Origin: Lophium mytilinum
Lineage: Eukaryota; Ascomycota; Dothideomycetes; Mytilinidiales; Mytilinidiaceae
Assembly: GCA_010093605.1 (NCBI GenBank)
Contig: MU004202.1
Location: 543,965-607,964, forward strand
Length of the DNA stretch: 64,000 nucleotides
Direction of reading: 5' to 3'
Shown: one piece after another, positions 21,099-31,557 of the stretch
How the letters are laid out: each line of letters begins with the position of its first letter
Position numbering within the stretch: the stretch's first letter is position 1
Translations under genes and position numbers: made by a program
The notes under the pieces: model-generated
What the model was told of the DNA's origin: nothing
The model's input: the letters and a program-made list of their open reading frames with translations, nothing else
Database searches by the model: none

Positions 21099-22678
21099 AT
21101 GCTAGAATACCCTAGCCCTGTAAGCGAAATCTATTATCTAACCTTAGCGGAACCTCACCTCCTCGAAGCCTATACACCTCAACGCAATCTCTCAGCAGCC
21201 TCTGAAATTCTTCAGCGGGCAAAGCTATAGATCCTTTCCTTCTGTCACTTCCTTCCCCGCCGATCTTCCTACAATCCATCTGATTTCCTAAATCTGCCCC
21301 GCACCCCACCATGCTCGTTCCCCCTTCTCCCCCCTCACCATCCTGCAAGCTAATCCCTACGCCGTCAACTCCGCTCTGATCTCATTTGCTTTTCAGCATG
21401 CCCTCTTCTCCCAGATCCCAGCGGCACGGCGTCTCATCTCCCTCCTAAACAAGCACAGCCCCCTCCACCACGACCGCACCATCGAGCTCCAGCCTTTATG
21501 GCTCTGCTGGGTCGCCACGGGCTCTTGGCCAGATGGCGAGCGCGAGACGGCCAGGGCGGACGAAGAGATCGAGGAGTTGGCGCGCCAGTGGGAGCAGTCT
21601 TGGTGGTATCGCGAATCCTATGCCGCCGATATGACGAATGAGGAGGGCTCTAGGCGGACGTTAGCGGAGTTGGATGATCCGAGGAGGGCACACGTGGAGA
21701 ATGGGGCGGCGGTGTGGGCGGAGGGGGGGTTGGTGAGGGCGTTGCAGTTTAGGTATCGGATGCAGCAGGAGGGGGAGGGAAATGGGGTGCCGAGCTTTGA
21801 AGAGACGTTGAAGGCGAGGATGGGGGTGGCCAGGGATCAGCGGATATTATTTCAGACGCTGGCGCAGTCGAAGTTGATGTGGAAGGCTGTGGAAGAGGGC
21901 GCGATTGCGAGAGCGATGGGGGTAGATGAAAAGGATGTGATGTGGTTTGGGAGGGCTGTTGGAGAGACGTTCGTGAAGCGGTTTGAGGAAGGGAGGATGA
22001 GGCCAGTTGTGGGGAGTATCGAAGAGATGTTAAAGACGATTGCAGAAAATACGGGAAGGAACGAACAGGCTAACAAGTGGATGCTGTCGCTGGGGGAAGA
22101 GACAGATGAGATGCCAACTCTTCTCCGCGATCCAGCACCCGTAAAATGCGATCGCTTCGCTAGAAGACCGACTGGGCACAAGGCTGCCGGAGGATCATAA
22201 GTCGTTTCTACGAATTAGCAATGGTTTTGGCGAATCCTGGAATGGCGCAAGCTTTGATGCTTCGCTCTTTCCGGCAGACGAAGTCAGATTCGACGACGAC
22301 TATATTTTCATGGAAGACACTAGCCTCGATGTTGTTGACTGCCAAATTCATTACTTCATCGACGACTTCGATGCGTGGCCAAGCCTAGGGCGGGCTGCTC
22401 ACATCGGGAGAGAGGACACGACTATGTTGTTCTTTCTTCCTCCTGCAACAGTGGCAAAGGCCCGGGATGCGTACCATGCTATTCTCGAAAGCGAAGACTC
22501 GTCAGAGGGGCTGAAGAGAGAGATCACAAATTCGATACAGTCTTTCTGTGGAGATATTCATGCATTCAAGCGATGCGGCTGGTGCGTAGCGGGGTCTTTT
22601 GGTGGAATGGATATGGAGTGCTTTCCGAGCTTTGCGGCATACTTGGCGGAAAAGGGTAGAACTTCTACGGAGCCTTGA
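21099..22678 (+). pseudogene. SUKH (SMI1/KNR4) domain gene with a frameshift
   Basis: The C-terminal part (from about 22160) reads a textbook SUKH domain: LEDRLGTRLPEDHKSFLRISNGFG, WNG, LFPADEV, ending at 22678. The preceding ~300 codons (from 21292 or earlier) lead to EEMLKTIAENTGR and MPTLLRDPAPV, which is how fungal SUKH proteins approach this domain, but they are in another frame. Removing one A from GTAAAATG (22139-22146) joins them as PAPVNAIASLEDRLG. The only in-place intron would be about 23 nt, too short. So this is a +1 frameshift by a real mutation, allele or sequence error. The 5' end is also unsettled: the ATG at 21099 opens 44 codons (YYLTLAEPHLLEAY) that need an intron to reach the main frame. 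Knr4-type proteins act in cell-wall/calcineurin signalling. Confidence 0.65.
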
Positions 22679-22827
22679 AATGCTGGAGGACTGAAGAAGT
22701 GAGTGAGATCCTGAAGGCAATCTGAGCAGGATGAAAATTGGCTCGTGACTCCTCTCCATGTTGCACGGACTCTCACAAAGTAGCATTGGATCTTGAACAG
22801 TGGCAAGAATGTTCACACATGGTTTTT

Positions 22828-23057
22828 CAGCTTTAGGACTAGCTCAGAACCTGGACACTCCTTGAAGCTGCTGGATATACCACGATAGGCTTATAAACTG
22901 TTAAATGAGTTGTAAAGGCTATACTACGGAATATCAGACTGCTCCCTGGCGTAGCTTGTAGGAGATAGCCAGGGTGCTCCTTACAGTGGTGCCGAGCGAG
23001 CAAGAGTCGAGCGATATATCAGCGTGCCTGAAATGATGAAATGGTAGTGTAGCTGTA
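22828..23057 (+). mobile_element. MITE family A, decayed copy
   Basis: The right half is clear (GACTGCTCCCTGGCGTAGC, CTCCTTACAGTGGTGCC, GAGCGAGCAAGAG). The two end repeats are badly worn but in the expected places, about 230 bp apart. The copy fills most of the gap between two convergent genes. Confidence 0.5.
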
Positions 23058-23113
23058 CTTTTGCATAGTCCCAGTAATGCCTTGTTGCGTGTGCAGTGAT
23101 CAGGACAACCTAT

Positions 23114-24710
23114 CTAGCAATGCCAGCACTCCTGATATTCCTTCAATTCTGCCACCGGCTTTCCCGTTGCCCTTGCAAGAAAGCACAGCATATCTTCGTC
23201 GGCTTGAAATGTTTCCAAGCCAGGACCAAGCCCGCAAGATGACCCATGAAGCGGAACCCCCTCCTTTAGCAACCACTCAACCATGGATTCCAACCCATTT
23301 TCGGCTGCTAGCTTCAGTGCCAGGCCGCTGACTTCTGGTCGTTTGAAATTTGCGACCGGGACAATCCCGTGGAGAAGGCGCAGCATCCCGTTGTGTTCGA
23401 GGAGAACAGCGCCAATGACAGGTGATGGAACCTGAACACGTGTAGTGCTACCTATATTGGAGGAATAAATCCAGGTTGGCACGAAATCATGTAGTGTCGC
23501 TCCATGGTCAATCAATAACGAGCTCATCACAACTTGTCCGCGGAGCAAAGCATTTTCCAGATCATCGTCAGTGGGCCTAACGTGGTTGGCAAGGAGAAGT
23601 CTGACCAGGTCCGGCGTGCCCCAACGGCACGCATGCTTGAGATACATTTCCATTTTCTCCACCAAGGTAGCGGTTGCTAGCCTGTTCGTTTCTTCCCCGC
23701 CAAGGAGCCTCTGAGTAATTGAGATGGTTTCCTTCACGCCTTCGAAAAGAACAGGAGGCGATCGCCGCCTTCCCGCGTCATTGAAAGCAGGATTGTCGGC
23801 GCGCACTGGGCCATTAAGATCCCATAGCTGGACGTAGACGTCCTTGCCCGTCATTCCAGTGGACGCAATTTCGGAATCCAACGATGCGATAGGTCCGTAG
23901 TCTGGAACGCTGACCGATTGATATAAGGGAGCAAGCGCCTCTAGGGCACATTGAAGCATCCTAGAGTCGCAGGACCTGGCTGCTTCTTCGAGAATATCCA
24001 ACATAGCTTCCTCGTGGTTATAGCTTAGACGGTCGTATGCGAAACTTAGTCCATTCCTGAGGAGATAGTCAACGATATCGTAGTGTCCCTTCCTTGCGGC
24101 AACCCGGTATGGTGAACCGAAGTTTGAACCTTCTTCCAGCACATGTGGTTCGTGTTCACCTGGGCGGTGTGTTCCCATCCGTCGTATCTCGTCGACTACA
24201 GCTTTGACGACATCAAGAAATCCCATATGCGCGGCCGCGGCCAGAAGATTATTGCAGCCCTCGAATCTGGGTGCGACGTCGTATCTGTCGTCAAAGTTAC
24301 AGCACATAAACAGATCCGCCATTACAGTTCGTCGGGTCTTCTCGTCGTTAGATAAACCTCGTTTCAGACACAGCTGCTCCACAGTCCAGCGCATCTTGCT
24401 ACTAGCCGCCGACTGCTCCGCCGAAGAGTAGGTCTCACAAAATTGAGGATCCTTGGCTTTCGAGCATATAGAACGAAGCCGTGAAGGGACTGTCAAGCCG
24501 AGACCAAGATGGACAACGCCGGTAACGCATACCGCTTCTTCGACCTCTGATTTCCACAGCTCTGCAACAATCAGTGTCCGGATCTGGATTGGGAGGAGAG
24601 AACTCACTGCTTACAAGCCTCAATCTCAATGACCTTTTGAGGTCACGGACTAAGACGGCCTGTTCAAGGATATTCCTAAGTATCTCGAGTGGGATCTTTG
24701 CGGCGGCCAT
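23114..24710 (-). CDS. Ankyrin-repeat protein (paralogue 1)
   Basis: Exons 24710-24608 and 24561-23114 join across a 46-nt intron (GTGAGT donor, TTGCAG acceptor) to give 516 residues. The N-terminus (IPLEILRNILEQAVL...LRLRLVSKLW) resembles an F-box-like helix pair seen in fungal ankyrin proteins. Ankyrin-type helices follow: NNLLAAAAHMGFLDVVKAVVDE, SPYRVAARKGHYDIVDYLLRNG, LKHACRWGTPDLVRLLLANHVRP, and LALKLAAENGLESMVEWLLKEGVPLHG. It likely acts as a protein-binding scaffold; the partner is unknown. The decayed paralogue starts 1.1 kb away in head-to-head orientation and shares both the intron position and the C-terminal LESMVE-LLK-GVPLHG-SCGL block. Confidence 0.8.
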
Positions 24711-25809
24711 AGTGATTGAGGTCGAGCGAGGCTGTCTTTGTGTTCAATCTTTGCGGGCGACGAGGCTTATATACGGCCAAATAAGGGAAGATCTTGCTGC
24801 CTAGCGAGATTTTTTCCAGAGATGTTACACAGCTTGCGGAAATGACATTCAGATGCAGGAATCCCGCATCGTCCGTGTTGGAAAAAGAAAATCCATATAA
24901 CGAAACGCACTCCATTTCGTCGCCACATATCTCGAGAGAGACTCGACAGTACAACTTTACTTCCCTGCGTGCGCCACCAAGATCTCTGGGCTTCCGCATA
25001 GATAGAGCCTGAGGTGCCTGTCTCAGATCGCAGAGCGACGATTGTAGCACCTTTTCTGTGCCTTTCCGTGCCGCCAATAGCGTCTACGCAGCTAACCGTG
25101 TCTCCAAGAAGTGGGAAATTTCGGACGCTGAGGCGAGAGATTAACAGCACAGTACTACTTCATACCAAAGCCAGGCCTCCTCCATTGGGCTAAAGTTTGC
25201 GATCTGTCACTTCTCGAGGATGCCGGGATCTGCGAAGCAAGCTGCCTGGAAGGTTCGACATTCTCAGCCACCAACAATCTCGGAACGAGCGCTTGTCTAA
25301 ATGGCGAATGTGCCGGTACTGAGTGCCGTCGATTTTGAGTGAGCAACCATCTTTTCAAACGGAACATGGAACCTCGATCTCTCAAGGGCAGGGGCTCGCC
25401 AGACTCAAAGGACGTAACCGTACTCGATTTGGTTCCATTGTAATCTTGCCGTACTGAAACCCACTGTCCGTTCACTCCCATTCCTTCCACCAAGGGCGGA
25501 TTCGGGCCTAGGAAGTCTTGGGGAGCAAAATCCAAGACTGCAAAGAAGGATTTACCAATGGGGTTCACACCCGATGCGCCATCGGGGAAGCTGCAGATCG
25601 TGCCTGCACAGCTTGCCTATCATATCCATGTGATCGCAATGAGGCGTCATGTCGTGCACCGATTCTGAACTCCAGGATCCTGGCAGCAGTATGACTCCAC
25701 GCTTTCGATCACGACCGTCCTTCATAGTGTCCTATGCGCCGATTCCCAGATGTTCGGTTAGTCTACCCACTACCTCACCGGAAAGCAGGACCCACCTCAT
25801 TCATACATC
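24711..25809. other. Region between the ankyrin paralogues
   Basis: About 1.1 kb separates the two divergent starts. A minus-strand frame open from about 25620 to 25155 reads like protein (CAGTICSFPDGASG, NPIGKSFFAVLDFAPQDFLG) but has no ATG of its own and no domain I know. It could be an exon of an unrecognised gene or a relic. Confidence 0.3.
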
Positions 25810-27618
25810 ATGTCTTTCACGAATCTTTCGCTGGAGCTGGTTAGACAGATAGTGGAGCAAGCTGTCTTGGTTTGCGCTGAGGGGGATGAAATGGGGCGAC
25901 ATGCACTTCATAGGAGGTTCATTGCTGATTCCGCTCCAATTTACGATTCGCTCCAGACATTCGGGCCACCGAGCCCATCTGGCCCAAACAAAACAAAACG
26001 GTCATTTGTGGATAGAGATGTAGGTAAATTGAAGCGAATCTTGAGGTTGAGGTTGGTCAATAGTAAGCTTTCCAGTACTATGCCGCTCAGCCAAGTCTAA
26101 TGAAGGCACTCAGAACTGTTTGCACACGAGGTCGAGCAGGCAGTATGCATCACAGGAATCCTTGACCACACTATACGGACGTTCAGAAACCTTCCCGGCT
26201 GGCTGAAGCGTTTGGCTCTGGAGCATGCTGCCATGAAATTGGGGACGAAAAGAAGCCCTGAGTGGACCATTTGAAACCCGCCCCTCATGGTGACAGCGAT
26301 TCAAGAGACTTCGAAGTATCTGTGTCTGCAGCGCGGCATCCCGTCAGCGGACCAGGAGGCTCGGGATGCCATTACAAAGGCTGTGTGCTGCTATTATGCT
26401 GGCATGGAAGGCCACCTCGAACTGTTCAACAGTGGTCCACTCTCCCAGAACCAAATCGCCCCTGGAGTTGACACATCGAACGACAAAAACATGCATAGGC
26501 TTTTATGCGTGGCGGCATACACAGGCTCTTTCGACCTGTTAAAAATGTTGTGTGAAGAGGCATGTGATGGCAGAATGGATCCCATAGATCTCACACACCT
26601 CTTGACCGATGTATGCGTCTTGACCGACATGGTCAAACTATCTGCGGCACAGCAACAATATGAGGTTGTGGAGTTCTAATTTCAGGTCCACCCACCAGAT
26701 GCTGCTTTCAAAAGCCATATAGCTTGCGTCATTTGCGAGGCCGCCCGGAACTGCGACTCGAAAATGCTTTCATTAGCCCTACAGCCCCGATGGGGTTGTC
26801 AAATCGACCATCATAGCTCTTCGTGGTTCGAATTCGAGGATGGATTCTCCGACGTCTCTGGAAAGGATTTGTATCGTCAAATCTGGGCCCTTGTGCTCCG
26901 CATAAACATGGAAAGCGACATAGAATGGCCCTGGTATGATTTGGCAGAGCCGAAAGATGCGTTCGACCTCGTAAAGCATACTGTAGCTCTGACGCGCTAT
27001 CTTCTCGGCGAGGTTTTGCCCACCGAGGAGCTCTTTCTAAAATACTATCTTCAAGAGGCATGCTGCAGCGGAACGACGAAGCTAGTTAAACTTCTCCTTG
27101 CCCGCGGGGCCAAACCCTGCTGCTTTGATTTAAACTCCGCCATTCGTTCCGGACATCTCGGCATCACGAAGCTTCTTTTGGACCACGGGGTTCGAATAGC
27201 TCGTCCTCTGGTGGCATACCACGGCTACCAATCCGCAAGTGGCATAGATGGCAGAGAGTCGTATAGAAAAGAGATCATCAACCCTTCCCCGATCATCCGC
27301 GTCGTTTTACTTGAGCACACGGCTATGCTCTGCCTCCTTCGCAGTTACGGCGTCCGCATAGATCACCCCGAGGTCGGCGGCCTTGCGCTCAAGAAAGCAG
27401 CTGAGCAGGGCTTGGAGTCCATGGTTGAGTTACTCTTGAAGGATGGCGTTCCATTGCATGGGCAGTCGTGTGGGCTCAGCCCACGGGATTGTTGGGAGGC
27501 CGGGGAGGTCAAATTCCGACATGACAGTGTGGGGTCTGTTTTCGCAAAGGTAGCTGGTGTACCCGTGGATGAGCTACCTAACCTTGAGATCTGTCCGCAT
27601 TGTGAGCCTCTGGTATAG
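25810..27618 (+). pseudogene. Ankyrin-repeat gene (paralogue 2), decayed
   Basis: Exon 25810-26062 and the exon from 26114 join at the same place and phase as in the paralogue (LRLRLVN-KLFAHEVEQAVCITGI against LRLRLVS-KLWKSEVEEAVCVTGV). The second exon stays in one frame to 27618 but contains a TGA at 26272-26274 and a TAA at about 26677-26679. Ankyrin-like blocks flank both stops, so coding sequence, not introns, was interrupted. The C-terminal third is intact (GGLALKKAAEQGLESMVELLLKDG, VPLHGQSCGL). Two nonsense changes argue for a pseudogene. Use of part of the gene, or unusual splicing around the second stop (TTCTAATTTCAG resembles an acceptor), cannot be excluded. Confidence 0.7.
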
Positions 27619-28055
27619 TTTCGTTGCGGGTCTGAGGGCTGGGCTGCAGAATTTATTCTCGATACTCCTGAACTAAAGGCAATGCTGTTAGTACGTGGAG
27701 TTGGGTAGGACGCGGTATGCTGATGGTTGATGAAAAGGGAAGAGAAGGGAGACGGATGTGTCTGTTCTCAAGAGTTGTTTTGCACTAGGTCAAGTCACGT
27801 GGGGATATAATCGAAGCATGATCCTCATTGATTGTACGTATAGGTACTTCAGTAGCATAGACAATGACATACGAGTCATTCAGCATTCCGTTCCAACAGT
27901 ACCAGTAAACGCGGGCAGCACGTGGCACTTAGTATTGTTCTCCAGTCCCAAAGACAGCCCTTGCATTACTTCCAAAACCGTCAAAAGTTCTAGCTCGATA
28001 TTAAACCCAACAACGACCTGAATCTTGAATCTCAAACCCAACCAGAATCCCGCAA
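27619..28055. other. Intergenic, convergent 3' ends
   Basis: Spacer between the ankyrin relic and the F-box gene. Only a short unsupported frame; nothing recognised. Confidence 0.4.
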
Positions 28056-29135
28056 CTAATGCTCGAAAATCGCAATCCCCAGATCGCCATCTGCCACCGC
28101 GCCAAGAATCTCGCCCACATCCTCTCCTCGTTCCTCAAGTACCCATTCTAGAGTTTGACCCCACGTCTCGCCGTTGTTCTCAAACCAGTCCCCGAGTCGC
28201 TTCACAAACATCTCGACCTGCCCCTTGAGTGGCGCGTTCTCTTTCAGCCACATGATCTGCTCCGGGTCCAGCTTCAGCATATCCTCGACAACGTAGTAGT
28301 GCGGAATGTCATCACCCCAGCCCTCGGCGCCCGGCTCGTGGTACGGCGTCGGCATGAACTTGGCCAGCCCGTAACGGGAGTTGAACGCTGATGTGGAGTG
28401 GAAATGATTCGAAAGTACGTTCGGAGACGAGTGGTACTGCGACTGAAAGAGGCTGGACGCATTATTGGGCGGCGGGTAGTTGAGGTGGATGTTGAAAAGG
28501 AGCTGCTGGCTCTCGTTCTCGGGGAACCGCTTCTTGAACTTGCGCGCGATAGTCCCGTTCGACGGGCATACGTTGCTGTGGATGACCTCGCGCAGCACGG
28601 CGTGCACGTCGGCGATCTCAGCAAGCTCAGCCGTGCTCCAGTTGTGCAGCAGCCCCGCGCGTTTCTGGATGGTAAGCTTCATCACACGCGTGTCGCGAGG
28701 AAACGCGCGGTTGTGGAAAGCATGCGTGTATAGCCACAGGCGGTAGAGAGCGCGGCGGACGCGGTAGCGCTCGTTGGTGGTCAGGAGGCGGCGGTGCTCG
28801 AAGTTCGACTTCCATTTCTTGAAGGGGTATATGTCGCACCACTTCTCTGCAACACGGCCAGAGTGTGCAATCTGCTTGAGAAGGGCTATCGAGAACGGAA
28901 CGAATCGAGGAATATGGGCAGGCTGGCTGGCGTTGTGGGTAAGGAGCTGGGTGAGGTCCTTGAGGGGACCAAATTGGGTCTCGGCGGCGTGCTCGAGGAT
29001 AGTGAGCTTCTGGGAGGACGAGTATATCTGGCGGAAGCGGTGGCAGGTGGAGGACAGGGCGAGGACGTCGGCAACGGAGGAGCAGGAAAGGAAGACGTGC
29101 GAAACAAGCTCGGTCGCGAGGTCTTCGAACAACAT
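28056..29135 (-). CDS. F-box protein
   Basis: Single exon, 359 residues from the ATG at 29135. Residues 1-40 form an F-box (LATELVSHVFLSCSSVADVLALSSTCHRFRQIY). The rest is alpha-helical, Trp/Arg-rich and without leucine-rich or WD repeats (RYRVRRALYRLWLYTHAFHN, WLKENAPLKGQVEMFVKRLGDWF). This resembles the many ascomycete F-box proteins whose targets are unknown. Family knowledge suggests a substrate-recognition subunit of an SCF ubiquitin ligase through Skp1 binding. The coding strand is C-rich near the start and G-rich near the end. It is divergent from the DUF7730-like gene over a 487-bp shared upstream region. Confidence 0.8.
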   Translation of the reverse strand: MLFEDLATELVSHVFLSCSSVADVLALSSTCHRFRQIYSSSQKLTILEHAAETQFGPLKDLTQLLTHNASQPAHIPRFVPFSIALLKQIAHSGRVAEKWCDIYPFKKWKSNFEHRRLLTTNERYRVRRALYRLWLYTHAFHNRAFPRDTRVMKLTIQKRAGLLHNWSTAELAEIADVHAVLREVIHSNVCPSNGTIARKFKKRFPENESQQLLFNIHLNYPPPNNASSLFQSQYHSSPNVLSNHFHSTSAFNSRYGLAKFMPTPYHEPGAEGWGDDIPHYYVVEDMLKLDPEQIMWLKENAPLKGQVEMFVKRLGDWFENNGETWGQTLEWVLEERGEDVGEILGAVADGDLGIAIFEH

Positions 29136-29622
29136 GTTGGCGGTAGGTATAGATGTATGGTGTGGAACTAATTGAATTCTTCTTTTTCAACGGTCTTCTC
29201 TTCTTCAATTTTCTGTTTTCTCTTCGATTTCTGGGGTTGGGAGGGCGGATCGGGTCGAATTTGTACACGGACAAGCTTCGACGCCGAAAGGGAGTTCGGG
29301 GGCTCAAATGATTGGGACCCCTCCGTTGGGGCTATAAAAGAAGAATGCAACATTCTTAGACTCAAACTCGGGCGCGACGCAAAGGGCAGAAGCCAGCCCT
29401 GAGGGCAGAGGGGCGTTTTGAGGTATCATGGCTGGTGGAGATGGTGACGGAGCGAAGGGAGAAAGGGGATGATGACTCCTGGCGGTGACGATTGACAGGG
29501 CCAAGTGGCATACGAGAAGTGGCATTCAATAGCAGAACCCAACGTCCCCTCGTCCCTCTCCTTGTTATATATTCAGTTTTTCGCATTCGACACTTGATAG
29601 ACTGGTATTTCTGTTCAATTAT
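29136..29622. promoter_or_regulatory. Divergent upstream region, F-box / DUF7730-like
   Basis: 487 bp between start codons. GTTATATATTC at about 29564-29574 is a possible TATA element for the rightward gene. Nothing else can be named. Confidence 0.35.
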
Positions 29623-30459
29623 ATGATGGCTTCCACCATGAGCTTTCTGCACCCAGCCGCGCCACAGGAAACCCCCCTCCTCTTCCGCCTCCCCATCGAG
29701 CTCCGCCAGCACATCTACAGCTACATCCTTCCCTCCACCACCTCCTACGCCTCGCATTTTCCGCCCGCCGCGTCCGAGCCCTCCAACAGCGAGTTCAGCC
29801 TGACCTTTGTGCGCGAGACTCTCGGCGCCGGCGTCTGGAAAATGCAGCGGACGCTTCCCAACACCTCGCGCAAAGCCGGCAGCGACATCGTGTGGCGGCG
29901 GGGTTGGACCGCCCTGCTCGCCACAAACCACCAGATCCACGAAGAATGCGTAGACCTGATATACGGGGATAATACATTTGTCATTGATGTGGCCTACGAC
30001 AGCATCAAATTTCGCTATCGCTGGGTGCTGCCAAGTAATTTGACGCCGAGCAAAAGTTATTCGTTCCTAGACCACTTCTCGCAGCGGAATCTGCTGCGGA
30101 TTAGGAACTATATTGTCAATGTGGAGCACGTGGATAGCTATACGGGAATGATCAAGTATAATTGCGGCGGGAGGGGTTTGACAGCGGGGATTCGACAACA
30201 GGTCCAGAATCTGGTCGAACTGCTGTCGCTGGTGCCGAGCCTGCATCACGTGCATGTGCATTTGATCGATGGTGCAATCAGTAGGGTGAGATTCCCGAGT
30301 GGGCGTCTGCATCGCGTACAAGACGAGGAGAACTGTGCAGTGGCGCAGACAGTCTTGGATCCCTTGTTCAGGCTCTACGGGGTCAGGAGGGCGGCGGTGA
30401 CGGGCGTGACAACAGAGTACATGACCAGGCTTGAGGAACAGATGACGGGAAGTAGATGA
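29623..30459 (+). CDS. DUF7730-like / F-box-like protein
   Basis: Single exon, 278 residues. A second ATG directly follows the first, so the start could be 29623 or 29626. The N-terminus has the motif of fungal 2EXR/DUF7730-type proteins (LLFRLPIELRQHIYSYILP). About 70 residues later comes LLATNHQIHEECVDLIYGDNTFVID, the usual second half of the signature. The remainder predicts mixed alpha/beta with no catalytic motif. Function is unknown at family level. The coding strand changes from C-rich to G-rich at about 29930-30090. A full-length MITE of family A lies 104 bp past the stop. Confidence 0.75.
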   Translation: MMASTMSFLHPAAPQETPLLFRLPIELRQHIYSYILPSTTSYASHFPPAASEPSNSEFSLTFVRETLGAGVWKMQRTLPNTSRKAGSDIVWRRGWTALLATNHQIHEECVDLIYGDNTFVIDVAYDSIKFRYRWVLPSNLTPSKSYSFLDHFSQRNLLRIRNYIVNVEHVDSYTGMIKYNCGGRGLTAGIRQQVQNLVELLSLVPSLHHVHVHLIDGAISRVRFPSGRLHRVQDEENCAVAQTVLDPLFRLYGVRRAAVTGVTTEYMTRLEEQMTGSR

Positions 30460-30563
30460 ACTAGATTTGAGGTCCGCGTGTCCGGGAAATCCGTGACTTG
30501 TGACCACTGTCTTTTCGCCGCTCTACATTTCCCTCGACCTTCCCCACAGTCTTCTGCCACTCA

Positions 30564-30795
30564 TACAGTGACACGCCATAAGTCTGGGCACACTGGTTCA
30601 CCGGTGCTTGGGGTGCCCCCAAGGATGCAGAGAAACCAAAGGAGATGCCGAGTTTCAAGCAGTGCAGATTAGACTGCTCCTTAGCTCACTAGGCACTGAC
30701 TAACTGGGCTACCCCTCTCAATGGCGTCCAGAGAGCAAGATTGGAGCCGAGCAGTGATAATATTTGTGTGCCCAGACTTTTAGCCTAGCATTATA
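30564..30795 (+). mobile_element. MITE family A, full-length copy (232 bp)
   Basis: Flanked by TA on both sides, it has the left repeat TACAGTGACACGCCATAAG and an inverted right repeat ending CCTAGCATTATA. The interior includes TGCTTGGGGTGCCCCCAAGG, GAGATGCCGAGTTTCAAGC and AGACTGCTCCTTAGC. It is the same length as the 10817 copy. Confidence 0.8.
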
Positions 30796-30936
30796 TAGGC
30801 TGACGAGGGCATTGTAGTGGCTATCCAACGGTGCAGACCAGCGAGAGACATCTCACTGCTACGAGGGCTTGATGCTGTTCTCCATCCCCAGCCCTACCAC
30901 TAACCCACCAGGGGCATCTTTCTATGGCCAGCTCCA

Positions 30937-31242
30937 TCATGACCACGTATAGAGCACCCTTCCCATAATCTGATAGTAGCGAGTACCGTCGCCAACTACA
31001 AGGGCGTCATCCCTCCATTGGAATCCCTCAACAAGGTGTTTGTTCACCCCACTGGAGCCAACTCCCCCAACTGCCCATTCAAGTCCATTGTCGGTCGTAT
31101 TTTCCTGCTCCATTACAATTCTCTCAAAGGCCTTTGAACATGATGGGCATTCAGCTCCGATTTTGACTCGCAAGCTCCATGAAGCGGAAGCAGTACTATT
31201 TTTGACGCTCTCGCCCACTCGTCCTCCTTGGCTGAGAATCAT
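30937..31242 (-). CDS. Hypothetical protein, weakly supported
   Basis: The ATG at 31242 opens 101 codons, and the frame stays open a further ~30 codons upstream without a start. It reads plausible protein (VKIGAECPSCSKAFERIVMEQ with a CPSC pair, then DDALVVGDGTRYYQIMGRVLY). No family is recognised. It may be a small orphan gene or the end of a gene with an upstream exon. It lies in an otherwise empty 1.1-kb gap beside a MITE, so chance cannot be excluded. Confidence 0.3.
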   Translation of the reverse strand: MILSQGGRVGESVKNSTASASWSLRVKIGAECPSCSKAFERIVMEQENTTDNGLEWAVGGVGSSGVNKHLVEGFQWRDDALVVGDGTRYYQIMGRVLYTWS

Positions 31243-31557
31243 AGGGCAGCAGCGCGAGGTTCTTATACCCAAGGGGAGCGAGATTTGCGTATCACGTGTA
31301 AAATCACATGCAACTTTAAGTAGCCAAAATGGCGGTGTGCAAGTGGTACTTAGAGCACTGTGAGTGTTACCTATATAGTTGATACGTTGTTAAGCATTAC
31401 GAAAGGAAAAGAAGGAAAACCGAACAAAATCAGCCCGCAGACCAGGTTAATTAGCAGAATTCTCCACAGATCCCGAGAGGCACCACATGAACCTATAATA
31501 CAGCGTAAGCATCTGCGCGTTAGTCGTATATGATCATCGAGTGGTCAAGCAAGAGCT

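Noticed and set aside
28627-29307. 226-codon minus-strand ORF overlapping the F-box gene
   Set aside because: Arg/Pro-rich shadow in another frame of the same strand; the F-box frame has the domain.
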